This document shows positions 29,199-39,915 of a DNA stretch of 64,000 bases, one piece after another. The translations under genes and the position numbers were made by a program. Positions within the stretch are counted from its first letter, which is position 1, and every line of letters starts with the position of its first letter. The notes under the pieces are model-generated. The model saw only the letters and a list, made by a program, of their open reading frames with translations, had not been told where the DNA came from and did not search any database. The stretch covers positions 2,294,001 through 2,358,000 of the forward strand of contig OY723251.1 of NCBI GenBank assembly GCA_963210315.1, read 5' to 3'. The stretch comes from Rhynchopus euleeides. Taxonomy: Eukaryota > Euglenozoa > Diplonemea > Diplonemida > Diplonemidae.

Positions 29199-31770
29199 GT
29201 ACTTTCCCGCCCCAGGCGAGATTGCCCCGATACTTTCCCGCCCCGGGCGAGATTGCCCCGGTACTTTCCCGCCCCAGGCGAGATTGCCCCGATACTTTCC
29301 CGCCCCGGGCGAGATTGCCCCGATACTTTCCCGCCCCAGGCGAGATTGCCCCGGTACTTTCCCGCCCCAGGCGAGATTGCCCCGATACTTTCCCTCCCCA
29401 GGCGAGATTGCCCCGATACTTTCCCGCCCCGGGCGAGATTGCCCCGATACTTTTCCGCCCCAGGCGAGATTGCCCCGGTACTTTCCCGCCCCAGGCGAGA
29501 TTGCCCCGGTACTTTCCCGCCCCAGGCGAGATTGCCCCGATACTTTCCCGCCCCGGGCGAGATTGCCCCGATACTTTCCCGCCCCAGGCGAGATTGCCCC
29601 GGTACTTTCCCGCCCCAGGCGAGATTGCCCCGATACTTTCCCTCCCCAGGCGAGATTGCCCCGATACTTTCCCGCCCCGGGCGAGATTGCCCCGATACTT
29701 TTCCGCCCCAGGCGAGATTGCCCCGGTACTTTCCCGCCCCAGGCGAGATTGCCCCGGTACTTTCCCGCCCCAGGCGAGATTGCCCCGATACTTTCCCGCC
29801 CCGGGCGAGATTGCCCCGGTACTTTCCCGCCCCAGGCGAGATTGCCCCGATACTTTCCCGCCCCGGGCGAGATTGCCCCGATACTTTCCCGCCCCAGGCG
29901 AGATTGCCCCGGTACTTTCCCGCCCCAGGCGAGATTGCCCCGATACTTTCCCTCCCCAGGCGAGATTGCCCCGATACTTTCCCGCCCCGGGCGAGACTGC
30001 CCCGATACTTTTCCGCCCCAGGCGAGATTGCCCCGGTACTTTCCCGCCCCAGGCGAGATTGCCCCGGTACTTTCCCGCCCCAGGCGAGATTGCCCCGGTA
30101 CTTTCCCGCCCCGGTCGAGATTGCCCCGATACTTTCCCGCCCCAGGCGAGATTGCCCCGGTACTTTCCCGCCCCAGGCGAGATTGCCCCGATACTTTCCC
30201 GCCCCAGGCGAGATTGCCCCGATACTTTCCCGCCCCGGGCGAGATTGCCCCGTTACTTTTCCGCCCCAGGCGAGATTGCCCCGATACTTTCCCGCCCCGG
30301 GCGAGATTGCCCCGATACTTTCCCGCCCCAGGCGAGATTGCCCCGGTACTTTCCCGCCCCAGGCGAGATTGCCCCGATACTTTCCCGCCCCGGGCGAGAT
30401 TGCCCCGATACTTTTCCGCCCCAGGCGAGATTGCCCCGGTACTTTCCCGCCCCGGGCGAGATTGCCCCGATACTTTCCCGCCCCAGGCGAGATTGCCCCG
30501 GTACTTTCCCGCCCCAGGCGAGATTGCCCCGATACTTTCCCGCCCCGGGCGAGATTGCCCCGATGCTTTCCCGCCCCAGGCGAGATTGCCCCGGTACTTT
30601 CCCGCCCCAGGCGAGATTGCCCCGATACTTTCCCGCCCCAGGCGAGATTGCCCCGATACTTTCCCGCCCCGGGCGAGATTGCCCCGATACTTTTCCGCCC
30701 CAGGCGAGATTGCCCCGGTACTTTCCCGCCCCGGGCGAGATTGCCCCGATACTTTCCCGCCCCAGGCGAGATTGCCCCGGTACTTTCCCGCCCCAGGCGA
30801 GATTGCCCCGATACTTTCCCGCCCCGGGCGAGATTGCCCCGTTACTTTTCCGCCCCAGGCGAGATTGCCCCGGTACTTTCCCGCCCCGGGCGAGATTGCC
30901 CCGATACTTTCCCGCCCCAGGCGAGATTGCCCCGGTACTTTCCCGCCCCAGGCGAGATTGCCCCGATACTTTCCCGCCCCGGGCGAGATTGCCCCGATAC
31001 TTTTCCGCCCCAGGCGAGATTGCCCCGGTACTTTCCCGCCCCGGGCGAGATTGCCCCGATACTTTCCCGCCCCAGGCGAGATTGCCCCGGTACTTTCCCG
31101 CCCCAGGCGAGATTGCCCCGATACTTTCCCGCCCCGGGCGAGATTGCCCCGATACTTTCCCGCCCCAGGCGAGATTGCCCCGGTACTTTCCCGCCCCAGG
31201 CGAGATTGCCCCGATACTTTCCCGCCCCAGGCGAGATTGCCCCGATACTTTCCCGCCCCGGGCGAGATTGCCCCGATACTTTTCCGCCCCAGGCGAGATT
31301 GCCCCGGTACTTTCCCGCCCCGGGCGAGATTGCCCCGATACTTTCCCGCCCCAGGCGAGATTGCCCCGGTACTTTCCCGCCCCAGGCGAGATTGCCCCGA
31401 TACTTTCCCGCCCCGGGCGAGATTGCCCCGTTACTTTTCCGCCCCAGGCGAGATTGCCCCGGTACTTTCCCGCCCCGGGCGAGATTGCCCCGATACTTTC
31501 CCGCCCCAGGCGAGATTGCCCCGGTACTTTCCCGCCCCAGGCGAGATTGCCCCGATACTTTCCCGCCCCGGGCGAGATTGCCCCGATACTTTTCCGCCCC
31601 AGGCGAGATTGCCCCGGTACTTTCCCGCCCCGGGCGAGATTGCCCCGATACTTTCCCGCCCCAGGCGAGATTGCCCCGGTACTTTCCCGCCCCAGGCGAG
31701 ATTGCCCCGATACTTTCCCGCCCCAGGCGAGATTGCCTCGATACTTTCCCGCCCCCGGCGAGATTGCCCC
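29199..31770 (+). repeat. 31-bp tandem array, left (~83 copies)
   Basis: Unit: GTACTTTCCCGCCCCAGG + CGAGATTGCCCCG with A/G variants at two positions and rarer T variants. Rare variants recur regularly: TTACTTTTCC units at about 30250, 30840 and 31430 are 589-590 bp apart (19 units), showing higher-order duplication. All three frames are open because the unit has no stops, so the long ORFs here are artefacts. The array fuses directly to the truncated RT of the LINE copy. Confidence 0.95.
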
Positions 31771-32990
31771 GTCTCCTCAGGCGCAATGCTCTGCAGCCAC
31801 TTCAGCGCAGGCTTCACTCGGATTGCTGCCCACACCCTGTACAGCACGGGGGTGATGCTGATGGGGCGCTGCGACAGCGGCTCACCTGAGCTGCCGGGCT
31901 TGGGAATGAGGCAAATCATGGCGTGCATCAGCTGCTCCGGCCATTCGCCCGATCTCTCGACCTCATTGAACACCTCCGCGAACAACTTCAGTAGGTCCCC
32001 TGGGAGTTTCCGCAGCTCGTGCACCCTCCAACCGTGTAGGCCCGGCGAGGTGGATGTAGACAGTTTTGCCAGCGCTGTCCCAACGTCTTCTGCCGTGATG
32101 GTCGGTACGAGAACACTATCCCCGCCTCCTGCGTCCAGCCCTTCTGGATCCTCGCCTTCCACGTGCGGAGTCTTTCGTCGCGGAGCGCGTCGAACATGCC
32201 TCGCTGAGATCCCTCCAGGGCGACAAGGGCCATCTCCATCGTCTCGAGGTCCGGCAGTTGTGAGGTGGTGCCCGCCAGCGCCGCCTCCAGCCCCGGGGGA
32301 AGGCCCCCTCCCTTCAGCCGCTTCTTCGCAGCGTCCCAGGCGTGCTCTTCGTTGGGTGTGGGGGGGTATGGCGCAGACTCCAGCAGTCGGTGGCGGCCCT
32401 CCAGGATGAGGGTCCGGAGGTTCCCCAACAGCTTGTCCTTCGCCCGGGTGTTCTTGTCGCCCGCTCCTCGGGCGGAGGCGGGGCGGTGTTTGGTGGCCAC
32501 CCTCGACCGCTGCATGTGGTAGCCCTCCGCCCTGCCCGTGTACGCCGTTTCCTGCCTTCCGAGTTGGCCCACGTGGACACGCTTCAGGAAGTTCTCGCTG
32601 CAGGCTGAGGCCCGGCGGAGGAGTTGCGCTCCTGTTGCACCCTCTTTCGTTTCCTCTGCGGTTAGCACATCCAGCAGCACCTCTCTGGCGGCAGCGCCCC
32701 CGAGCGTGGGCCTGCACTTAGGAAAGGGGGTGGGGAGGATGCAGATTTGCTTCGGTCGGCGGAAGGCGGCGAGGTCGAGGTCGACGAAGAGCGGGCAGTG
32801 CGTGGGGATGCCGTATTCGCCCTTTTCTGCCACCTCGACGGAGCGCAGGGCCGGCGCCGCGCAGGGGTTCAGCAGGCAGATGTCCAGTCTGGTGCCTTCC
32901 TTCGATGCCCAGCAGGTGTTCCGAACTTCCTGCTGTTTCAGCTCTGCGTATGAGACCGCCGCATCGGTTAGCAGGGCCGCGTATCGGGGA
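31771..32990 (-). pseudogene. LINE endonuclease-RT remnant, left copy
   Basis: The minus strand encodes the end of an APE endonuclease (GTRLDICLLNP, YGIPTHCPLFVDLDL), a linker and RT blocks 0-2 (SPGLHGWRVHELRKLP, MICLIPKPG, QRPISITPVLYRVWAAI). RT motifs A-C are absent: the sequence runs into the array. A 1-nt deletion relative to the right copy breaks the frame near 32087. Confidence 0.7.
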
Positions 32991-33079
32991 GATTGTGGTA
33001 GCAGCGGTAGCGGTTGGAGCTACTGGAGGAGGGGTGGGAGTCGCGGTGGGGAGTTTCCATCTGTCTGTGGTGGAGGTTG

Positions 33080-34063
33080 CTAGCTCCCTGGCTAGCGTGA
33101 GGGGGATGCGCAGCACGTCGTAGTGGAAGGGCCTCCACGTGAGGCATATCACTTTGTCGCCTGACCCGACGCGCCCCAGGTGCAGCCTATCCGTAGCGCC
33201 GAGTACCCACACCTGGGCCCCAACACCTCAGCCGCTACCCTGAGTGTGGCCCCGTCCCCGTAGACCCCGCTCTGTGCCTGCGCCGCGATGTAGTCGTCGT
33301 AGGACGGGGGTGCCCGGGGGTCATCTATATCGGGCGCGTAGGTTGCTCGCCTCTCGGCGTCCTGTCCCAGGGTTTCGACTACAGCTGCTCTGAGAGAGGC
33401 CGCCGTCCATCCCGCACATTGCACCGCGAGGCCGGTGTATTGGCAGTTGCCATCTTTCGCCACCGCCTCTCGCACTGCCAGCAGTCGTTGCGCCATCTCT
33501 GCCAGCCATCGGTCGTCCTGCTCTACTGAGGAGGGGGAGTACTCCTGTCCCCCTCCTCCCCGAAGCCCCCGGGGTTCTCCTGCCCCAGGGGCGTGGCTTC
33601 TATGCTCTCTCGCTCTATCTAAGGGTCCCGCAGAGGTTACTCCTGTCCCTGCGGGTTTTGGTTCTCTATGGGGGGGTTGTGGGGAGGGTTCGCCGGCGGC
33701 GAGAGGGTGCTGCGCCACGGGCGCTCCCCCTATCCCCTGGTCGGCGCCCCCGCCGGGGGAACCGGAAGCCTTAGGGTGTAGGCCGGGTCCCCCCTTGAGG
33801 GGGCGCCTCACCCCCTCGTAGGGGTTGTAGCGCTTAGCCCCCCTCCACAGTAGGGGTGCCTTGCCGTTCTTGCCCGCGCCCTTCCCCGCCACCCGGGGTG
33901 TGTCGTTGACGTCCTGATCAGCTGCCGCGTCCCCTTGTCCGGCCTCGGCCCCTTTGTTCCCGAGCGCGGGTTGCTGAGGGGGGGGTAGCTGCTCGGACGC
34001 CGGGGGCTGCCCTTCGCCTCCGCATCCGGGGTCAGGCTGCTGCTGCTGCTGCGGTGCGGGCAC
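33080..34063 (-). pseudogene. OTU-like cysteine protease region of LINE, left copy
   Basis: Minus-strand mirror of 53847-54830. It carries KDGNCQYT (catalytic Cys), YDDYIAAQAQSGVYGDGATL and, after a frameshift, WRPFHYDVL (catalytic His). Confidence 0.65.
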
Positions 34064-34628
34064 GGAGGGAGTGTATCCCCGGGCGCAGGAGCGGCTGCGG
34101 GCGCTGCGGAGGTGGCGGTGGTGGTGTTATTGTTGCTATCAGACGCGGGGGGTTCGAGGTCAGCGTTGGCTGTAGGGGCAGGTTGGTCAGCCCCTGCCGG
34201 TGGTGGCGCGACTGCCGTTTCGGTCTGGGCCGGCTCCGCTGTTGTCGCCACTGGGGGGTGGCGCCGTTGTTGCTGTTGTTGTTGCTGCCGTTGCCGTTGC
34301 ATTTGCGGGCCCGCCGTTGTTGCTGTTGTTGTTGCTGCCGTTGCCGTCGCGTTTGCGGGCCCGCCACGGGGAGCGGCACCGGCTCCTGCGCTGCTCACCT
34401 GGCCTCCCCCGGGCGGGCTGGGCATGGTAGTGGTGGTGGAGCTCGGCGAGGTGCGCCCTCGTCTCCTCCGCGACTGCCCGCTGTGATTCAGCGAGCTCGG
34501 CGCGCATCCCCTCCAGGTGCCGCCGCCCGTCCGCCACCATTGCCTGCTGGGCGTCATTGCCCACGCGCTGCCTGCTCAGCTCCTCCCGGAGCTCGCCCAG
34601 CTGCTGCTCGCTCGCAGCCCGCAGGCCG

Positions 34629-35978
34629 TCAGCAGTCGCCTGCGCTGTCGCCTGCACGTCGGCGAGGGCGGCTGTCAGGCGCGCGTCCGCCTGGGCTTGG
34701 CTGAGGCGCCCCTCCTGCGACGGCGGCCAACCGCGACAGCAGCTCCACCCCTTTCTGCTGCTGCTCACCTAGCGCGGCCGTGATGCGGGCGACCTCCGCC
34801 TGTCCCGCGCTGCTCACCCGCTTCTGTTCGTCCTTGAAGGACTTGAACTCCTTGCGGAGGCCGCTCATGCCCGTCTGCAGGGACTTCGCCTGGAGCTGGG
34901 GCAGTGCCTGCTGTGCCTCCCCCACGCTCCCCTGCAGCCCCAGCATGGCTTCCCGGGCCCCCTGCACCTCCGCGAGCAGGGCGTGGCGGTGCTCCTCGCT
35001 CTGGTCGTGGCGGGTGGTGTGCTGCTGCAGCTGCTCCCGCACTGCCCGAAGGCTCGCCTCCAGCTTCGCCGCCCTCCCGCCGAGGGCCTCACCCCTGCGG
35101 CGCTCTTCCCCGAGGCCGCTCTCCGCGTCCTTGCGCAGGCCAACAAGCAGGCCGCGCAGCTCCCCGTGCACTCGGGCGTGCTCCACGCCCTGCCCCTCCA
35201 GCTGCGCCTTCAGCTCGCGCACAGCCTTCGGTGTGCCAGGCTGGGGGGGAGTCGCGGCGGGACGCTCCTGGAGGTCGTCCAGCTGGCGCTGCTGGGCTGC
35301 CAGGCGCTGCAGGAGCTCATCCTGCCGGGCCTGCTGCTCCCCGAGCTGCTGCTGGAGTCGCCGTACCTCGGCGCGCTCCCCCTGCGCGGCTGCCCTCTGC
35401 TCCCCAAGCTCCTGTTGAAGTCGCCGCACTTCGGCGCGCTCCCCTTGCGTGGCCGCCTGCTGGTGGCCTTGTTGTGTAGCGAGTTGTTGCTCAAGGCGCT
35501 GTCGCTGCTGGTCCTGCTGCCTCTGCTGCTCCTTGAGCAGATCGTGCAGGCGCTGCACCTCCTGCTGCAGCGCGGGTACGCCGTCCTGCGTGGGGGCGCC
35601 GGCGCCAGGGTCGGCTGCGGTGGCGGCGGCGGTGGTTGCGGCGGGGTCGTGGCCGAGGGCCACCAGGCGGCGGCCCAGACGCTCCAGGTCCTTCTGGAGC
35701 CGCTCCACACGCTGGCGGGCCTGCTGCGCGTGCTGCTGCGCGGCCGCCGCGGCGCCACCCCCGCGTCCGGTCTTCCCCAGGTGCGTCCTGGACTTGGCGG
35801 CCCGGCCCGCCTTCGCCGCCGCCTCGCGCTCTTCCCGCACTCTGGCCTGGAGGCCGTCGTACCGCCTCTTGAGGCGGTCCAGCTCCTCTCCCTTCTTCCG
35901 CTCCTCCGCCTGTCGCCGCTTCTCCTCCTCCAGCAGCGCTGTGTCCGTGAGGGCCACGGCCTTGCCGTTCACCTGCAC
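34629..35978 (-). CDS. coiled-coil ORF1-like protein of LINE, left copy
   Basis: 449 codons on the minus strand, no ATG at the beginning of the frame. It is rich in Gln, Arg, Ala and Glu with long heptad-like helices, including runs of QQQRQQDQQRQRLEQQL type. Identical by eye to the right copy, 51932-53281. The coiled coil continues past the frame end in another frame (34187-34768), indicating a frameshift. A gag/ORF1-like RNA-binding or multimerising role is inferred from position in a LINE. Confidence 0.5.
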   Translation of the reverse strand: MQVNGKAVALTDTALLEEEKRRQAEERKKGEELDRLKRRYDGLQARVREEREAAAKAGRAAKSRTHLGKTGRGGGAAAAAQQHAQQARQRVERLQKDLERLGRRLVALGHDPAATTAAATAADPGAGAPTQDGVPALQQEVQRLHDLLKEQQRQQDQQRQRLEQQLATQQGHQQAATQGERAEVRRLQQELGEQRAAAQGERAEVRRLQQQLGEQQARQDELLQRLAAQQRQLDDLQERPAATPPQPGTPKAVRELKAQLEGQGVEHARVHGELRGLLVGLRKDAESGLGEERRRGEALGGRAAKLEASLRAVREQLQQHTTRHDQSEEHRHALLAEVQGAREAMLGLQGSVGEAQQALPQLQAKSLQTGMSGLRKEFKSFKDEQKRVSSAGQAEVARITAALGEQQQKGVELLSRLAAVAGGAPQPSPGGRAPDSRPRRRAGDSAGDC

Positions 35979-36235
35979 CGACCATGGGGGGGTGCCAGAG
36001 GGGGGGGGGGGGGGGGCTGTCCGCGATGATGACGGCTACACTAAGAGTGCTGGCGCGATGGTGCAGAGAGCATCTCCGGATGACCCCCACCTCTGCCATC
36101 CCCAGAACAGCCCCTACATTTTCCCTGGAGGAAGATGATGAAGGTTCGAGAGGCACGGGGCAATTCGAACTGCCGTTGTGCCACCTCTGAGGCTTGGAGA
36201 AAGTCCCGGTACCGCTCGAAATTTTTTTTTGTTAT

Positions 36236-36419
36236 GCACACTCGTGTGAGCGGAAAGCGCCCCACCACAGCTGCAACCAAACGTGCTCTATACACTAACC
36301 CCACCCTTCATCAGGCTCAGGGTGTGATCAGTTCAGGGTTTTGTGTGTAGAAGCGTCAACGCAACAAACAAAAGGAAATTCATCAGAGCGGTTGTAGCTG
36401 TGAAGTGATAGGGCGCTTT
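36236..36419 (+). repeat. family-F terminal repeat at the LINE 5' end, left
   Basis: GCACACTCGTGTGAGCGG ... TGTAGAAGCGTCAACGCAAC ... GATAGGGCGCTTT; mirror copy at 51491-51674. Confidence 0.75.
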
Positions 36420-38118
36420 GTTGAAATGGGTCTCCCAGCTAGGGGCCACCCAACTCCCCAGCTTTTTTTTGCTTCCGAGTGTGTGCGTTTCACCACAACC
36501 TCTCCCCTCCCCATTCCCCCGTGTTGAGTGACATGTGTCGATAGTGTTCCATTTCTTCCGATTGACCCAAATTTCGCCCATTTTGGCCCGCACCAGCCCT
36601 CACTTTTTTGCACCGGATAGCGAAGACCCCCTAAGACCGGCGATTTGTAGGGGGACCCTTTCGAATTTTTTTTGGAGAAGGGTAAATTGAACGTTTTTGG
36701 CCAAATGAAGCCACTGCGACCATTCCCGGGCCTCGGAAATCAGATTTTGGCCCCTCAAATGCGGTGCCGGTCCGGACAAAAAACCGAAAAAATCGTGAAA
36801 AATGGCCCATTTTCCCCAGCCAAAAATGGGCCAAAAATGCCCCCCGGACACCCCCAGAGACATGTCCTAATCCGGGGTGCCAGTAGGGGGGACCTTTCGA
36901 ATTTTTTTTCGAGGAGAGGTCAATTGAACGTTTTTGGACATCTGAGGCCACTGCGACCATTCCCAGGCCTCGGAAATGAGATTTTTGGCCCTCAAATGGG
37001 GTACCGGTCCCCACGAAATTCCGAAAAATTCATGAAAATCGAAAGGTCCCACGCACCAAATTCTGCCCAAAAATCGTCAAAAATGGACATGTCATATGCA
37101 GCAATGGGGCACCAATCACTCCCCAAATTTTGCTCAATGATTCCACGGCTAGCCAGATTTTCTGATCAATTAGTTTGTTTGAGCATGTTCCTGGCCCTTG
37201 TTTGGAAAGTAGATGGCCCCTGGCTGGAGAGGACGGTTGTGCTCGACCGGACGGAGAGAGAACCTTCTCCATATCCACCTCCACTCCACAATGCCAGAAG
37301 TGGCAGGAAGGCCGGGTGTTACAGGCCTCAACCAGGGTTCCAAGGCTCTCCACTTCCTGGCTGCGTCAGGGATCACCGGGTACAGCGAGCAGGATTCCCT
37401 GTCCTGACACCCCAGCATGTACCACCGGAAGAACCCGAAACAGCAGCCCCCCCTCATGGGGGTTGCAAGAGGCACGGAAATCGTTCAAATCGGACCAAGT
37501 CCGAAAATTCGGCACTTTCTTGGGTACAAATTGCGGTCCGAAATTTTCCGATTTTTTGAAAAAAGGCGAATTCTGTAAGGGGGACCTTTTCGAATTTTTT
37601 TTTCGGGCACTTTTTCCACAAGGAAATGTCCGCCCTGTCCGCTACTGTCCACTACCGATTTCAAGGATCCTCCTTTAACATTTTCAAAAATGTTATGGGC
37701 TTGGCGTTTTTTTGGTGGCTCGGTAGCGAAAATTTCCGTGACATTTGCTCGATCCTGCGACCCACACACACCCACCAGCTCTCTGTGGGGCTTGGGTGCA
37801 GATTGGTGGCATCAGCGGGCTCTAGCGGAACCCCCCGCTTCTGGTACCGAGCGACCGATGACACTGCCCAAGATGATGAGGTGATCTGGAGGACAGTCAG
37901 AGCACTCGGCACACTTTCTTCAGGTGCCAGATGGCTGCAGAGGGCCAGGAGAAGCTCGATGAGCTCGATCGGCAGGGGAGAACGGGTGCGAGGGTCGGGC
38001 TGACCCCCCTTGGGTGGGCCCCACCCCCCACGCGCCCGATCTAACTCCAATTAATTAAAACACCGAATTTAAATGTTATGGGAAAATGTTATGATTCCGA
38101 GGTCCCGGCGAATTAATT
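36420..38118. other. repeat-derived region without recognised gene (left)
   Basis: Contains a MITE-2-type end GGATAGCGAAGACCCCC at ~36617-36633. Two to three diverged ~220-bp units follow (GGGGGACC, TTTCGAATTTTTTTT, TTGAACGTTTTTGG, CTGCGACCATTCCC, GGCCTCGGAAAT) near 36640-36880, 36885-37070 and 37575. The rest to 38050 is unique. ORFs up to 295 codons look compositional. Mirror: 49792-51490. Confidence 0.45.
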
Positions 38119-38465
38119 ACCGTATACGTAAATATTATGGAACGTAAATATTATGGAACGGGCCCATTTTTGGCCGGTCCGTTCCATAATATTTACGTTC
38201 CAAAATATTTACAGGGCCAGTTCGGGACTCGGTGGTGAGGACGGCTTGCGTCAGGAATCGCGCGAAAAGTGCACGAGTAGGTCCCGTCAGGGACTCTGTA
38301 CGCCGTCCGATCACCTGGTCCAAGTCCCCGAGTCGCAGAAAGCCCTGTAAATATTATGGAACGAAAAAAATCTGGAACGCCAACCCACCAGCGTTCCAAA
38401 ATATTTACGTTCCATAATATTTACGTTCCATAATATTTACGTTCCAAAATATTTACGTATACGGT
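38119..38465. mobile_element. 347-bp palindromic element with ACCGTATACG ends
   Basis: Ends ACCGTATACGTAAATATT and AATATTTACGTATACGGT. Inside are further inverted runs of GGAACGTAAATATTATGG and its complement, and ACAGGG...CCCTGT bordering a unique core. The right end is the target of a MITE-1 insertion. Mirror copy at 49445-49791. Confidence 0.7.
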
Positions 38466-38574
38466 GGGGGCCTTCGCTACCAAGTGTGACTGAGTGAGAA
38501 AAAGTGAGCCACGGCGCACTTCCCCTCACTGGCTGACGAGCAGTGACGAGTAGTGACTGGTAGCGAGGGCCCCC
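38466..38574. mobile_element. MITE family 1 copy, TSD GGT
   Basis: GGGGGCCTTCGCTACC ... TAGCGAGGGCCCCC flanked by GGT at 38463-38465 and 38575-38577; mirror copy 49336-49444. Confidence 0.85.
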
Positions 38575-38598
38575 GGTATCTTTATTTATTTTGCCTTG

Positions 38599-38773
38599 TG
38601 GGGGTCTTCGCTATCCGGTGCAAAACAGTGAGGGCTGGTGCGGGCCAAAATCTGCGTTGACGCTTCTACACACAAGACCCTGAACTGATCACACCCTGAG
38701 CCTGATGAAGGGTGGGGTTAGTGTATAGAGCACGTTTGGTTGCAGCTGTGGTGGGGCGCTTTCCGCTCACACC
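38599..38773 (-). repeat. MITE-2-type end followed by family-F part
   Basis: GGGGGTCTTCGCTATCCGG at 38599 continues into GCGTTGACGCTTCTACAC (38656) and the F repeat to CCGCTCACAC. Mirror 49137-49311. Confidence 0.6.
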
Positions 38774-39670
38774 AGGGGATAAGATAGGTCTGGTTTTCCG
38801 GTTTTCAAAACCAGGGTTTCCCGGTTCCCGGTTTTCTGGGGAAAAAGAAAAAGGTCGATCTCATTTTTGGCGGTTTTTTTGTGACTTTGGGACAGTAAAA
38901 CAGTCAGAAAAAACGCCATAAAAAAGTAGAAAGTGACCCCATCGTGATCCGCACAGAGCTCAAATAGTCCAAAGAAGGCAGAGAAGCGGAGAAGAAAAAC
39001 TGGACCTAGCGGGTGGCCCGGTGGGTGGTGATGCCCTCGTCATGCAGGTCTCTTCTGTTTTGAAGGTGCACACATGGTGGACTCCAGCCACCCTAGCGAG
39101 TGTCTAAGAGGGAGTCTAAGACTGCAGTCTGTACTGGAGACGGGAGTCTATTTTCCAGCTAATTTACGCTAAGACTCCCGCTAGTTGAGACTCATGGGAG
39201 ACACACGGTGTACTCCAGCGGAGGTAGGGTAACCTCCGCTGGAGTTCACCGTGTCGTCTGCCTCTGTGCAGCGTCACTCGGTGCCATCGAATACATGGCG
39301 ACAGCCCACCAACTCGAGACAGATCTGCTTGTCTGGAGGGCTGAGACGAGAACACGAACGACTTTCAAGCAGTCTTGAAGGTCGCCAAGCCTATTGGGGG
39401 CAACTAACAGATGAGATTTGTTTGTTGCCTGTCGTCACAGCTAGGTGCCCATCTCCTCGATAACGGAATGTGTGCAGAGATCTCGTGGACCCTTTGGCCA
39501 TTCTGTCGTGCACCCACTCCACCCACAACGCACACCTGTCACGAGTGGTCGCTCCCCCGCCCTCCTCCACCCTGAAGGTTGAACCCTCAAGGACCAGTGA
39601 TCTCCTGCTGGCCGGGCTGCGATACAGCGAAGCCTTCCTACTTACAAGCGAATCCAGACTGTAGTGAACA
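38774..39670. other. unique spacer with a long hairpin (left)
   Basis: No gene seen. 39203-39254 is a near-perfect hairpin (ACACGGTGTACTCCAGCGG ... CCGCTGGAGTTCACCGTGT). Mirror: 48240-49136, hairpin 48656-48707. Confidence 0.5.
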
Positions 39671-39725
39671 GATGTTCACTACCGTGGCCTCCGGCGGCTG
39701 GGGGGCTCCGCCCCCCAGACCCCCC
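39671..39725 (+). repeat. GC-rich hairpin repeat
   Basis: Same unit as 9058-9112, starting TTCACTACCGTGGCC. Mirror copy 48185-48239. Confidence 0.75.
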
Positions 39726-39915
39726 TGTGTAAAAGCATTGCACCAGACCGGTTTTTTGGTCGAGAGTCCAAACTTTCAAAGCAGCTGCTGCGCCTGCCCC
39801 ACCAAGCAGCCTCAGTACGACAGGACGCGCGCAGGCACCGGGCCTTCTCAGACTCTGGGAGGGTTTGCGCGGGTCGCGCGCGCCGAAGGCGCGCGCGAAG
39901 GATTTTCAAAACCAG
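39726..39915. other. spacer with GC palindrome
   Basis: Contains GCGCGCGCCGAAGGCGCGCGC near 39875-39895, a strong hairpin; no gene. Confidence 0.4.

Larger units (their letters stand above)
31771..36230 (-). mobile_element. decayed LINE, left copy
   Basis: Read on the minus strand: a T-run 5' boundary, coiled-coil ORF, low-complexity Gln/Asn/Thr region, OTU-like protease, C-terminal scrap of an APE-type endonuclease and the N-terminal part of an RT, ending in the 31-bp array. Several frame changes mean it cannot be translated as one protein. Confidence 0.7.

Noticed and set aside
29005-32409. ORFs of 870-1134 codons through the left 31-bp array (and 650-790 codons in the right array)
   Set aside because: All three frames on one or both strands are open because a stop-free 31-bp unit is not a multiple of three; the peptides are frame-cycled copies of the repeat, not a gene.
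34983-36029. Leu/Ala-rich open frames on the + strand of the coiled-coil region (and mirror)
   Set aside because: Antisense shadow of a GC-rich coiled-coil ORF; CTG/CTC-rich complement gives long Leu runs.
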